Assembly (NCBI RefSeq): GCF_000243095.1
Contig: NZ_AHJE01000029.1
Span: 61,181 to 125,180 of the forward strand
Source of the DNA: Cupriavidus basilensis OR16
GTDB taxonomy: Bacteria; Pseudomonadota; Gammaproteobacteria; Burkholderiales; Burkholderiaceae
Reading direction: 5' to 3'
Length of the DNA stretch: 64,000 nucleotides
Both the position numbers and the translations under genes were made by a program. This document shows positions 1-9,483 of this stretch, piece after piece. The stretch's first letter is position 1, and every line of letters starts with the position of its first letter. Under the pieces are notes generated by a model. That model did not search any database. It was not told where the DNA came from and saw only the letters and a list, made by a program, of their open reading frames with translations.

Positions 1-968
1 CACGACAACCTCGCGGGCGACGTGAGGCACCAGCGCAAACCCGCGCTTCGTCGCGCTCACGCCGGCCAGCGTCCCAAGCACCGCGCGAAGCCGCCCGACC
101 TCGACGCGCAACCGCGCGCGATGCGATTCGTCGGCGTGCTTGGCGCGGAATGCCCGCGCGATGAGCGTGTCCCTCGGGACGTCCGCGGGCCACGCTTCGC
201 CCAGCGCGCGCGCGAGCGCGAACAACAGACGCCTTGCCAGCGAGACCACCGTGCGCGCGTCACGCACGGCATGACGGCAGGCGTCCACGACAAGCGCCTT
301 CGATGCCAGCAGCGCTTCCACCTCATCGAGCAGGAGGGGCCGTTCCTCGCCGCGCGCGATCAGGCGCGCCGCCGGCGAGTTCAGGATGAGGGATGCGCTC
401 TCGACCTCCGCCGTCAGCGCGGGAATGCCGGCGTGGCGCGCGGCTCGCCCAGCCTGGACGAGCGCGGCGCGTGCCGCCTTTGTCCGCAGGCGCCGCATCG
501 CGATGCCCGCCACGACCAGCGCGTGGGCGGCCTTCAACGCGGGCGGAAAGGGCGCGGGGTCGAGTTCGGCGAGCGTAAGCTCGGCCTCGTCGAGGCGCCC
601 GATCAGGAGCAGGCGCCGGGCCTCCAGATACCGCGCATGCGCGGCGTTCACCCGGTCGCCGTGCTCCTCCAGCGTCGCCCGCGCCGCGTCGAGCGCCTTC
701 GCGGGCCAGCCCAGGTCGCGCGAGACAAGCGCGATCTCCGCCTCGGCGACGACACATCTCGCGCGGGCCACGGCCTCTTTCGGGCCGAAGGCGCGCGCCG
801 CGCTTCGCACCAGCGCCTTCGCGCGCACGAGATCACCGAGCTGCGCCACTCGGCGATGCCGCGAAGCGCGAGCGCGGGCGCGTCGCCGCGCAAGGCGACC
901 CGGTTCAGCGCGCCGAGGGGGTCACCCGCGGCGAGCGCGCGCGCCGCGGCCGTGATCAGCGAATCCAT
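1..968 (-). pseudogene. HTH-type regulator, frameshifted and cut by window edge
   Basis: The minus strand is open from the left edge to about 846, reading an Ala/Arg/Leu-rich helical protein (LGDLVRAKALVRSAARAFGP and onward), while the natural start MDSLITAAARALAAGDP at 968 lies in another frame. The two frames meet near 846-851, where GCC-GAG-TG-GCG replaces an expected single codon, a net shift of +2 or -1. From memory, similar proteins are annotated as helix-turn-helix regulators with an N-terminal helical repeat domain; the expected C-terminal DNA-binding part lies off the window. It is divergent from the DUF899 gene and may control it (inference). A sequencing error is possible, since the reading frame beyond the shift is perfectly kept. 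Confidence 0.6.
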
Positions 969-1098
969 ATGAATCCCAATCCCGCCACACTTGTCACTCC
1001 CCCCGTCCGGATGCCCGGCACTAATCTATCACGACCACCAACCCACACGTTGTATCGCGCACTGAACGAACGACGATGGACACCCGACGGAGGAAAGC

Positions 1099-1866
1099 AT
1101 GATGACGCAACACATGACCGCGACACGCGAACAATGGCTGGCAGCGCGGCTCGAGCTGCTTGAGGCGGAGAAAGACCTGACGCGGCGCAGCGACGAACTC
1201 GCACGGCGGCGGCAGGCGCTGCCGTGGGTCCGGGTCGACAAGGCGTACCGGTTCGAGACCGACGAAGGCAGCGCCTCGCTGGCCGACCTCTTCAGAGGGC
1301 GCTCGCAACTCCTTGTCTACCACTTCATGTTCGGGCCCGACTACAAGGCGGGGTGCCCGTCCTGCTCGGCGATCGCGGACGGGTTCGACGGCATCGTCGT
1401 CCACCTGGCGAACCACGACGTCACGCTTGCGGCGGTGTCACGCGCGCCGCTGGCGAAGCTGCAGGCGTACAAGCGGCGGATGGGGTGGACGTTCCCCTGG
1501 GCGTCCTCGCTCGGCAGCGACTTCAACTTCGATGCCAACGTCTCGTTCACCGAGGCGCAACAGCGCGACGGGGCCGTCGAATACAACTACAAGCGCGGCG
1601 GCCACGCAATGGACGCAACGCCGGCACCGGAGCCCGTCGCCCAATTCGCAGCCACCTGCGGCACCGACGCGTCCACCTACTCGCGCGATCGGCCGGGCCT
1701 GAGCACGTTCGTGCTTGAGGACGGCGTCGTCTACCACACCTATTCCACCTATGCGCGCGGCGTGGACGGGCTCTGGGGCATGTACCAATGGCTCGACCGC
1801 GCCCCCAAGGGGCGCAACGAAACGGGCATCTGGTGGCGCCGCCACGACGAGTACAACACGCGCTGA
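1099..1866 (+). CDS. DUF899 thioredoxin-like protein
   Basis: A 255-residue protein of the DUF899 family, which has a thioredoxin-like fold and unknown biochemical role. The family hallmarks are visible: an N-terminal helical segment (LEAEKDLTRRSDELARRR), VYHFMFGPDY, the CPSCS dithiol-like motif near residue 90, and the C-terminal GIWWRRHDEY. The start is supported by GGAGGAAAGC just before the tandem ATG ATG. It lies 8 nt before the DUF2182 gene, so the two are likely co-transcribed. The function is probably redox-related, inferred only from the fold. Confidence 0.88.
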   Translation: MMTQHMTATREQWLAARLELLEAEKDLTRRSDELARRRQALPWVRVDKAYRFETDEGSASLADLFRGRSQLLVYHFMFGPDYKAGCPSCSAIADGFDGIVVHLANHDVTLAAVSRAPLAKLQAYKRRMGWTFPWASSLGSDFNFDANVSFTEAQQRDGAVEYNYKRGGHAMDATPAPEPVAQFAATCGTDASTYSRDRPGLSTFVLEDGVVYHTYSTYARGVDGLWGMYQWLDRAPKGRNETGIWWRRHDEYNTR

Positions 1867-1874
1867 GCCAGGCC

Positions 1875-2699
1875 ATGGGCAACGCTGGCGCGACCGGGGT
1901 ACGGGAGGCTGCGCGAGGCATCGCCTCCGAGCGCGCCTTGCTGGGCCTCTCGGCGCTGCTCTTCTCCGCCTGCGCTGCGGTGACGATCGTCTGGTCCGCG
2001 TCCATGTCGGCAATGAGCGGGATGCCGATGCCCGGCGGCTGGACGATGTCGATGGCGTGGATGCGGATGTGCGGGCAGACGTGGGCCGGCGTTGCGGCGT
2101 CGTTCCTCGGCATGTGGGTAGCGATGATGGTGGCGATGATGCTGCCATCCCTGGTGCCCATGCTGTGGCGCTACCGCCAGGCGGTCGGCGGGACAGGCCG
2201 GGTGCGCCTGGGCCGGCTGACCGCGCTGGTGGGCGTGGGGTACTTCGTGGTGTGGACCGCGTTCGGCATGGCGGCCTTCGCCCTAGGCGCCGCGCTGGCG
2301 GCGCTCGAGATACAACAGCCGGCGCTGGCGCGCGCCGTTCCGATGGCGGCCGGAATAGTGGTCCTGATCGCTGGCGCGCTCCAGTTCACCGCGTGGAAGG
2401 CGCATCGCCTTGCCTGCTGCCGGGAGGCACCGGGGCACAGCCGCGGGTTGCCGGCGGACGCCGGCACCGCCTGGCGGCATGGCCTGCGCCTCGGCCTCTA
2501 CTGCAACTACAGCTGCGCCGGCCTGACGGCGATCCTCCTCGCAGTCGGGGTCATGGACCTGCGCGTGATGGCTGCCGTGACAGCAGCCATCACCGTCGAA
2601 CGTCTGGCACCGGATGGCGCGCGCGCCGCGCGAGCCATCGGCGCCGTCGCCGTCGGGGTGGGGTGGTTCCTGATCGCGCGAGCCGCCGGGCTCGGATGA
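1875..2699 (+). CDS. DUF2182 predicted metal-binding membrane protein
   Basis: A 274-residue integral membrane protein with about six or seven hydrophobic segments. It matches DUF2182 by its Met-rich first loop (SMSAMSGMPMP), the WVAMMVAMMLPSLVPML helix, paired cysteines (LACC near residue 180) and the LYCNYSCAG motif, which suggest metal or heme handling. The ATG at 1875 was chosen because it follows the DUF899 stop by 8 nt and the protein aligns from there; no strong ribosome-binding site is visible, so coupling to the upstream gene is likely. The substrate is unknown. Confidence 0.85.
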   Translation: MGNAGATGVREAARGIASERALLGLSALLFSACAAVTIVWSASMSAMSGMPMPGGWTMSMAWMRMCGQTWAGVAASFLGMWVAMMVAMMLPSLVPMLWRYRQAVGGTGRVRLGRLTALVGVGYFVVWTAFGMAAFALGAALAALEIQQPALARAVPMAAGIVVLIAGALQFTAWKAHRLACCREAPGHSRGLPADAGTAWRHGLRLGLYCNYSCAGLTAILLAVGVMDLRVMAAVTAAITVERLAPDGARAARAIGAVAVGVGWFLIARAAGLG

Positions 2700-2893
2700 A
2701 ATGGGCCGCCCGTCCTGGTCAAGGCATCGTCCAAGCCGTTGCATGTTGAGGCACCAGAAGCTGTGCGCAAAGCAGGCTGCCGATGCCCATCAGCCCGCCC
2801 CACCCCGTCCATGCGCTGGCAGCCAGCAGCATGCCGAACAGGACCAGCCCGATGGCGATCGGCAGTGCTGGTACCGGGCAACATTGCGCTGGC

Positions 2894-3904
<1,011 letters not shown>

Positions 3905-3982
3905 TCAGACGGTTCGCCGGCCTTCTATGCCGGAGCCGGCCCCGGTGACAAGCGCGACTTTGTCTTCGGAATAGTGATCCAT
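3905..3982 (-). pseudogene. N-terminal remnant of a short-chain dehydrogenase
   Basis: The minus strand encodes MDHYSEDKVALVTGAGSGI followed by EGRRTV and a stop. The first 19 residues are the beta1-turn-alphaA nucleotide-binding start of a classical SDR (TGAGSGI of the TGxxxGxG motif). The remaining ~220 residues of the family are missing, and the fragment ends 28 nt before the aldo/keto reductase start. The simplest reading is one internal deletion that removed the SDR body and left its start and promoter in front of the reductase gene. Confidence 0.6.
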
Positions 3983-4202
3983 CGCCGCCTCGCCTTGAAC
4001 GTTCAGCCAGGTGAGATGATAGGCAGGCACCGTCTATGGAAAAAGCCCAGGAAGCCGCAAGCCTCTATGAACTGTGCTCATGAATAGCCGATCTCAGGAA
4101 CGCCCGCATCTGGGCTCGGTACTGCGCTGGGGCGGAGCTCGGCTCTACGCGCTGGCCTCGGCGAATATAATGCCGGGCTGCTTCCCTGCTCCGCATCCGC
4201 CC

Positions 4203-4571
4203 ATGAAGAAATCCGTATTGTTGACCCTGGCGCTGGCCATGCACCCGGCCGCGCAGGCTGCCGGCGACGCGCAGGCCGGCAAGGCGGTATTCACCTCGAA
4301 GTGTGCGTCCTGTCACAGCGTGGGCCCCTCGGCACGCGCCGCGTTTGGTCCCCAGCTCAATGGGATCTTCGGCAGGGTCGCCGGCGCAACGACCGACTAC
4401 AAGTACTCCCCCGAGATAAAAAAGTCGGGCGTCGTGTGGTCTGAGAAAACCTTGAGCGCGTTTATCGCGTCGCCCGGCAAGGTTGTGCCCGGCACCAAGA
4501 TGCGCTTCTGGGGGATCAGCAACGAGCGGCAGATCGCGGACCTGCTGGCCTACCTGCATACGTACCCGTAG
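4203..4571 (+). CDS. class I c-type cytochrome, periplasmic
   Basis: A 122-residue precursor with a signal peptide (MKKSVLLTLALAMHPAAQA, predicted cleavage after Ala19/20), a single heme-binding CASCH at residues 34-38 and the axial methionine Met100 in PGTKMRFWGI. Size and motif spacing fit the cytochrome c2/c550-like soluble electron carriers. An in-frame ATG at 4074 would add 43 residues with no signal character, so 4203 is preferred. The partner oxidase or dehydrogenase is not encoded nearby. Confidence 0.9.
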   Translation: MKKSVLLTLALAMHPAAQAAGDAQAGKAVFTSKCASCHSVGPSARAAFGPQLNGIFGRVAGATTDYKYSPEIKKSGVVWSEKTLSAFIASPGKVVPGTKMRFWGISNERQIADLLAYLHTYP

Positions 4572-4662
4572 CGAGCGCTTCAGAAAATTTCAAACGCGCC
4601 GTAACCGATAGAATAGGTGCAGGTGCCACATGGCGCCCCCACAGATCTGATCCGGAGTTGGC

Positions 4663-5037
4663 ATGGAACCCCTCTCATTCGAGTTTGTCACCGTCGAGGA
4701 AGCGAGGCTGATCCTGGATGGCGCCGTGCCCACGGAAGGCAAGCCTGACTGGGCCGGCATGCGGCAACCGGTATCCGCGCAAGCCGAATCGCTCTCGGCC
4801 GCCGCGCTCAAATGGCTGGCCATGCTGCCGCCACAGGCGCGCCCCCTGGAGCTGTGCCGTACCTATCCGCGCATCGGCAACCAGCTGGCTGCGCTCTGGG
4901 CCAACCCAGCCGCGCTTTCAGACTTCCTGGCCGACTTGCTGATCGACAAGCGCGGCGGGCGGCAGGGGTTTCCCGGCGGCATCGCGCTTGAACTATCGCA
5001 ACTGCAGGAACACATTCTGCGCACGATGGAGCCGTAA
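4663..5037 (+). CDS. hypothetical protein, 124 aa
   Basis: A soluble acidic protein beginning MEPLSFEFVTVEEARLILDG, with a helical middle (LKWLAMLPPQARPLELCRTY) and no signal peptide or membrane segment. GGAG lies 6 nt before the ATG. The pattern of a short beta N-terminus followed by helices suggests a small conserved cytosolic protein, but I do not recognise a named domain and assign no function. It stands alone, between the cytochrome and an oppositely oriented lipoprotein gene. Confidence 0.7.
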   Translation: MEPLSFEFVTVEEARLILDGAVPTEGKPDWAGMRQPVSAQAESLSAAALKWLAMLPPQARPLELCRTYPRIGNQLAALWANPAALSDFLADLLIDKRGGRQGFPGGIALELSQLQEHILRTMEP

Positions 5038-5091
5038 CGGCATCACGGCATAGCGGCGTAGCGGCGTAGCGGCAGGGATGCGGCGCCCAGC

Positions 5092-5484
5092 TTAGTGCGC
5101 TCTTCCCGGCGTGCAGTTCTCCACCATGCCGGCGATGCGGCTGGCGCTCATCACGGGGTGCCATTCCCCGGAGCTGCGGATCTCGACATCGGTGCCTTCG
5201 GTAGCGCGGCGCAAGCTGATCAGGTGGAAGAACTTGTATTCATCCGCGTCGGCACGCCCGACCCGGATATCGACCTTGCCCGGTTCCGGGTACGCGATCA
5301 CGGTGGCGTCGTCACCTAGCCGCTGCTTCAGGCACAGCACCAGGTCGCCTACGCTGGCCTTGGATTCCACGCGCTTGGGATCCATCGCCTGAATGGAATT
5401 TGCGGTAACGCCGCCCGAACAGGCCGACAGCAATTGCACAGCCATCGCGACAACCAGCAACACGCGTACCCGACCTTTTGACAT
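5092..5484 (-). CDS. putative lipoprotein, 130 aa
   Basis: From the ATG at 5484 the protein starts MSKGRVRVLLVVAMAVQ and carries a lipobox LLSAC, so it should be lipid-anchored at a cysteine near residue 22. The rest (about 105 residues) is soluble with three cysteines and no family that I recognise. The longer frame upstream to 5646 runs into the tRNA terminator and is rejected; AAGGAACGGGA immediately before this ATG supports the start. Function unknown. Confidence 0.72.
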   Translation of the reverse strand: MSKGRVRVLLVVAMAVQLLSACSGGVTANSIQAMDPKRVESKASVGDLVLCLKQRLGDDATVIAYPEPGKVDIRVGRADADEYKFFHLISLRRATEGTDVEIRSSGEWHPVMSASRIAGMVENCTPGRAH

Positions 5485-5633
5485 TCCCGTTCCTTGGCTA
5501 GATGAGTCGGGTGATGTTACATCAAGTGAATTCGGATGACGTTGCTCGCGCCGCGCGAAGCACAACGCCGTGGTCGCATAACGCAGTGGTGGCATATCGC
5601 GGTGAGGCCAGAACGCGGTGGGGCCACAAAAAC

Positions 5634-5661
5634 AAAAGGCCTGCACGGATGCAGGCCTTTT
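5634..5661 (-). terminator. Rho-independent terminator of tRNA-Leu(CAG)
   Basis: A perfect 12-bp inverted repeat, AAAAGGCCTGCA / TGCAGGCCTTTT, with a 4-nt loop, lies 11 nt beyond the tRNA 3' end; on the minus strand it is followed by TTTTGTTTTTG. It may also serve transcripts arriving from the other side. Confidence 0.85.
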
Positions 5662-5672
5662 GCTTTCAATCT

Positions 5673-5759
5673 TGGTGCCCAGGAGAGGACTCGAACCTCC
5701 ACAGTGTTGCCACCGCTAGGACCTGAACCTAGTGCGTCTACCAATTTCGCCACCTGGGC
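5673..5759 (-). tRNA. tRNA-Leu (CAG)
   Basis: The minus strand reads a complete class II tRNA: acceptor GCCCAGG, D-arm GCGAAATTGGTAGACGC, anticodon stem CTAGG/CCTAG with loop TTCAGGT (anticodon CAG), a long variable arm, TTCGAGTC in the T-loop, and an encoded CCA. Length is 87 nt with CCA. Confidence 0.97.
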
Positions 5760-6095
5760 TAGGTGAGGTGGCGAATTCTACCCAACGTAACGAAATTTGC
5801 AAGTGCTGGCCGCAAGGAATTGGAAGAAAAGTACAAGGCTCCCCGAACCCTGCCCGTTGCGGCTCCCGCTCGTGTCCATCCCGTTCGGGGAAATATGCAA
5901 GCAACAAAGGATGGCACTCATTGGCCACATCGAGTGCCACGGCTGGCCGGTGCCGACCGCCCCCCTTCCGGTTTCGCGTATTTTTTTCTAGCATGCCTCC
6001 CATACCGTGTCGATTTCGGCGGCTCCCGTTCGTCGTCCCCATGACGGCGCGCGTCAGGCTCGCCGCTTCGCAGGCAATCCCAAAGGAGATCGGAC
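5760..6095. other. gene-free stretch holding the tRNA-Leu promoter
   Basis: Apart from the tRNA promoter at 5775-5802 and the ribosome-binding site of the next gene at its right end, I see no coding signal, repeat or RNA structure here. Short open frames in it lack start signals and family resemblance. Confidence 0.5.
5775..5802 (-). promoter_or_regulatory. sigma70 promoter of tRNA-Leu(CAG)
   Basis: On the minus strand TTGCAA, a 16-nt spacer and TAGAAT stand 15 nt upstream of the tRNA 5' end, which fits a vegetative promoter with a very short leader. Confidence 0.65.
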
Positions 6096-6446
6096 ATGCA
6101 TTACATCGATGGATTTGTTGTCGCCGTGCCAACCGCCAAGCGCGACATCTACCGCGCGCACGCCGAGGCCGCCGCAGTGGTGTTCAAGGATCACGGCGCG
6201 CTTGGGCTGGTCGAGTGCTGGGGCGACGACGTGCCCGAGGGCAAGCTCACCTCGTTCCCAATGGCCGTCAAGCTGGAGAAGGACGAAACCGTGGTGTTCT
6301 CCTGGATCACCTGGCCATCGCGCAAGGCCCGGGACGAAGGCATGAAGGCCGCGATGGAAGACCCGCGCCTGCACAGCCAGGGGCCGATGCCGTTCGACGG
6401 CAAGCGGATGATCTTTGGCGGCTTTGAGATGATCGTCAACGCTTAG
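6096..6446 (+). CDS. DUF1428 family protein
   Basis: A 116-residue cytosolic protein matching DUF1428 (YbaA-like, dimeric alpha-beta barrel fold): MHYIDGFVVAVPTAKRDIYR at the start, LGLVECWGDDVPEGK, VVFSWITWPSR and the C-terminal KRMIFGGFEMIV are characteristic. The length is the usual one for the family. AAAGGAGATC precedes the ATG. Family function is unresolved; no operon partner is present. Confidence 0.92.
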   Translation: MHYIDGFVVAVPTAKRDIYRAHAEAAAVVFKDHGALGLVECWGDDVPEGKLTSFPMAVKLEKDETVVFSWITWPSRKARDEGMKAAMEDPRLHSQGPMPFDGKRMIFGGFEMIVNA

Positions 6447-6644
6447 CGGCTTGATGGCAGTGGGCGGCTGACCTTGCCCGGGGCTTGCGGGCAAGGTTCG
6501 CTTTGGCTACTCACGGCAATTCAAACGGTTTATTTCACCGGAACAATCTTTCTAATTCACTTTCTCCGGCTCTGCGGCGAAAGTGGTGTCTGCAGGAATC
6601 CCGGTCGCCAAGACGCGATGCCAACAGACAAAGAAGGATCGAAC

Positions 6645-6940
6645 GTGAAGATGAGACTGACCGCCGCTTGCATTTGCGCCGCCGCCCTGTCCATGGCGGG
6701 CGCCGCCCATTCGCAGCCGGCCGCCACGCCCTCCGGTGGCGCACCTACACGCTCAACAATCTCACGGCGAAGACGGGCGGCGATGGGGCGATCACGGTGC
6801 AGTTCGGCGGCTGCGAGGCGCAGGCAGCCAACAGCCTGCCGATCGTCCCGGGCTGGAACTACACCGTGCGGCTGTACCGCCCTCGCGCCGAGATCCTGAG
6901 CGGCGCCTGGACGTTTCCAGAACCTCAACCTGTCAATTGA
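6645..6940 (+). pseudogene. DUF1214 protein reduced to signal peptide and C-terminus
   Basis: A GTG (6645) or ATG (6651) after AAGGATC starts a clear signal peptide (MRLTAACICAAALSMAGAAHS, cut near QPAA). After about 30 residues this frame degenerates. From about 6740 another frame reads YTLNNLTAKTGGDGAITVQF, then a short linker, then NSLPIVPGWNYTVRLYRP and GAWTFPEPQPVN, the C-terminal end of DUF1214 proteins. The whole central part (several hundred residues in family members, including any DUF1254 part) is missing, and the two ends are out of frame. It is a deletion remnant, not a working gene. Confidence 0.7.
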
Positions 6941-6983
6941 GCTAAGCTGGTCGCTGGCAAGCTAGCCGACCAGAGACCGAACA

Positions 6984-7970
6984 ATGCCCAGGCACAACCC
7001 AGCGCTGCATCGTAGCCAGAGGGCCCCCATGACGCCGCGGCAGCGGCGGCTTCTTATCGTTGGCGCGCTACTGCTGCTGGCCGCGCTAGGCTGGGCGCTG
7101 ACAATCGTGCTCAAGCCCGCTATCCAGCGCACGATCGTCATCACAACCGGGGCGGACAAGGGTATCTATCTCGGCTTTGCCGAGCGCTACGCCCCTATCC
7201 TGAAGCGCGATGGCATCGCGCTGGATATCCGCAGCTCTTCCGGGTCGGTCGAGAACTATGAGCGGCTGAAGGATCCGGACAGCGAATACGAAGCGGGCTT
7301 TACCCAGGCCGATGCCCTCGTGCAGAAATTCCCATCTCTGTCCAAGATTGTTTTTCCGCGCGCCTCCACCAGCATCGTCAACGATCTTCCGCAAGCCGAT
7401 GTCACGCTGCTGGCCGCCACGGCCCTGCTCGTATCCAAGGACACCCTGCACCCTGCACTGGTCTACCTGCTACTGGAAGCAGCCAGATCCGTCCACGGCG
7501 GCGATGATTACTTCACGCCGCTCGGCACGTTTCCCAATCTGAATACCAGCGAATTTCCCGTTTCGGACGAAAGCACGCGCTACTTCAAATCAGGCCGTCC
7601 CTTCCTGCAGCGCTACCTTCCGTTCTGGCTGGCCAGCTTTATCGAAAGGCGCCTGCTGATCCTGCTCCCCTTCATGGCCTTGCTGTTGGGCTTGTTGCAG
7701 GCACTGCCGCGCATGGCGCGGGCACGGATAAAAAACCGGCTCGTGGTCTGGTATCGGGAGATCAAGGCGCTGGAAGATGAAATATGGACGAACGCGCAGC
7801 CAACGCCCAGCCAGATTGCGCAATGGCGCGATGAGATCGAGAACATCGATGCGCATGCCAGCCGGATACGGATTCCGGATCGCTATTTTGAGGATGTCTA
7901 CGCGCTCAAGCAGGCGATTGGCGTGGTACGGGACCGGATTGCGCAGGCGGCGGCGAAGGTGAAGGCGTAG
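6984..7970 (+). CDS. TAXI-family receptor-like membrane protein, internally deleted
   Basis: The 328-residue product has an N-terminal membrane anchor (LLIVGALLLLAALGWALTIV), a TAXI-type start of the ligand-binding domain (IVITTGADKGIYLGFAERYA), the C-terminal receptor part (LHPALVYLLLEAARSVHGGDD) and a second membrane helix (LLILLPFMALLLGLL) with a cytoplasmic tail. Family members of this architecture are typically over 400 residues. Here SEYEAGF is joined directly to QADALVQKFPSLSK near residue 106 (nt ~7300), so roughly 110 residues of the binding domain are absent, in frame. Probably non-functional. The start may instead be ATG 7029. Confidence 0.75.
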   Translation: MPRHNPALHRSQRAPMTPRQRRLLIVGALLLLAALGWALTIVLKPAIQRTIVITTGADKGIYLGFAERYAPILKRDGIALDIRSSSGSVENYERLKDPDSEYEAGFTQADALVQKFPSLSKIVFPRASTSIVNDLPQADVTLLAATALLVSKDTLHPALVYLLLEAARSVHGGDDYFTPLGTFPNLNTSEFPVSDESTRYFKSGRPFLQRYLPFWLASFIERRLLILLPFMALLLGLLQALPRMARARIKNRLVVWYREIKALEDEIWTNAQPTPSQIAQWRDEIENIDAHASRIRIPDRYFEDVYALKQAIGVVRDRIAQAAAKVKA

Positions 7971-8048
7971 CTGCGGATACGCCGGCAAGCCCTTTGGATC
8001 CGTCTCAGACCGCATTTTCTGGCCGATCGCCGTGGCAATGCTAGAATA

Positions 8049-8072
8049 ATCAATCCATCCGGCTGGATTGAT
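8049..8072. promoter_or_regulatory. inverted repeat, likely TetR operator
   Basis: ATCAATCCA and its exact complement TGGATTGAT are separated by 6 nt. The repeat ends at the start codon of the TetR-type gene and begins two nt beyond a TAGAAT that could be its -10 box, the usual place for an autoregulatory operator. Confidence 0.6.
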
Positions 8073-8073
8073 C

Positions 8074-8649
8074 ATGTCCACAGCAAGCAAGCGCCCCAAG
8101 AACCCCGACCTGATCCGAGCCCAGTGCCTGTCCGTGATGCGGGACCTGCTGGTCTCCCAAGGCCCTGAGTCGGTGACGCTCGACCAGGTGGCACAACGCG
8201 CCGGCGTGACCAAAGGCGGGTTGCAGTATCACTACCGCAGCAAAAATGCCCTGCTCGAAGCGCTGAGAGACCAGCTCTTCGAGGAGTTCGACAAGGACTA
8301 CCAACGCGCGCTGTCCGCCGAAGACGATCGTCCCGGCAAGCATGCCCGCGCCTACATCAAGACGTGTTTCGACGAGACGGCTTCCAACAACGCGATCGGA
8401 ACGCAGCGTGCTATCGCCATGCTGGCCTTGACGCTCCCCTCGTGCCGCCAGACATGGAGCGAACGCATGACGGATGCCCTCTCGCATGACCTCCCCGGCA
8501 CCGCTGCCGAAGACCAGCTCCTTCTCTGCCGGCTGGCCGGAGACGGCATGTGGTTTGCGGAAATGTTCGAGGTCTACCATGTGGACGGGACACGCAAGGC
8601 GCGCCTGCTGGCCTTGTTGCTGGACATGTGCGACAGGGCCACCGCCTGA
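8074..8649 (+). CDS. TetR-family transcriptional regulator
   Basis: A 191-residue repressor-type protein. The N-terminal TetR helix-turn-helix is clear: VTLDQVAQRAGVTKGGLQYH followed by YRSKNALLEALRDQLFEEFD. The C-terminal ligand domain is helical and unassigned, resembling the TetR_C_6/AefR-like group. ATG 8074 is preferred to the in-frame TTG at 8068. A perfect inverted repeat covers the start, suggesting autoregulation. The next gene on the same strand is a pentapeptide-repeat protein, which is the likely target. Confidence 0.9.
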   Translation: MSTASKRPKNPDLIRAQCLSVMRDLLVSQGPESVTLDQVAQRAGVTKGGLQYHYRSKNALLEALRDQLFEEFDKDYQRALSAEDDRPGKHARAYIKTCFDETASNNAIGTQRAIAMLALTLPSCRQTWSERMTDALSHDLPGTAAEDQLLLCRLAGDGMWFAEMFEVYHVDGTRKARLLALLLDMCDRATA

Positions 8650-8733
8650 ACAGACTTGACCGACCGAACAATCCAAGCGAACCAACAGACCGAACAGACC
8701 CGGAGCGTTGCCGACGCTCCTACAGCGAACTCC

Positions 8734-9429
8734 ATGCCCGCCCCCACTCCCTGCACCATCAGCAACACCACGCTCTCGCGTGACGCCATCATCGAGATTC
8801 TTGCGCAACGTCCCGCTCAACTCCGGTTCGAGCAATGCGCCTTTGACGACCAAGACCTGAGCGGGCTGGATTTTTCGTCCGTGGAATTCCTGATGTGCAC
8901 ATTTGCCGGTGCGCAGCTAAAAAGGGCGAAGCTCGTCGAGTCGAAGTGGATGCGCAGCAAGGCCGCCGGGGCCGACTTCACGCTGGCCGATGCCACGGAA
9001 GCGCGCTTCTGCAGCAGCGACCTGAACAACACGCAATGGGACCGCTCGCGGCTGGCCAGCGCCATCTTCACGGAAACCAAGCTGACCGGCGCGCGGTTCC
9101 GCGAAGCCGCCACCCTGGGCCTGGTGTTCCACAACACCCTGCTGGTCGGCTGCGACCTGCGTGGCCTGTCGTTCCGCAAGCAGCGCCTTGAGCAGCTCGA
9201 CCTGTCCGATGCCGACCTCGCCGGCTGCGATTTCCGGGACGCCCTGTTCGACGGCGGCAGCCTGCATGGCGCCAACCTGAAGCAAGCCCGCTTCGATGGC
9301 GCGGACCTCCGCCTGGCCGAACTTGGCGGACTCAACCTCATAACCGCCGCGGCATCATTCAAGGGCGCCATCATCTCCGTGGCACAAGCCGCGGAAATTG
9401 TCGGGCAAGCCGGTATCCGCGTGAGCTGA
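8734..9429 (+). CDS. pentapeptide-repeat protein (Qnr/McbG-like)
   Basis: A 231-residue protein made largely of A(D/N)LXX-type pentapeptides, for example LSGLDF, GAQLKRAKL, ADFTLADATEARF, DLSDADLAGCDF, GANLKQARFDGADL. Such proteins fold as a right-handed quadrilateral beta-helix; the size fits the Qnr/MfpA/McbG class that mimics DNA and shields gyrase. Gyrase protection here is inference. Start ATG 8734 has a weak ribosome-binding site; an in-frame TTG at 8656 would add 26 low-complexity residues. A small hairpin (8702-8720) lies just upstream. It probably shares the TetR promoter. Confidence 0.85.
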   Translation: MPAPTPCTISNTTLSRDAIIEILAQRPAQLRFEQCAFDDQDLSGLDFSSVEFLMCTFAGAQLKRAKLVESKWMRSKAAGADFTLADATEARFCSSDLNNTQWDRSRLASAIFTETKLTGARFREAATLGLVFHNTLLVGCDLRGLSFRKQRLEQLDLSDADLAGCDFRDALFDGGSLHGANLKQARFDGADLRLAELGGLNLITAAASFKGAIISVAQAAEIVGQAGIRVS

Positions 9430-9483
9430 ATGGCTCCGCGTCCGAGACGCGAAGCACGACGTGATCCAGGCCTTGGTACGGCC

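Noticed and set aside
2719..2893. Minus-strand hydrophobic frame (LPIAIGLVLFGMLLAASAWTG) just after the aldo/keto reductase
   Set aside because: It looks like the tail of a small membrane protein but has no convincing start or family match in the 190-nt gap; at most a remnant.
5673..8000. A genomic island starting at tRNA-Leu(CAG)
   Set aside because: The broken genes after it are suggestive, but there are no integrase or mobility genes and base composition does not change clearly.
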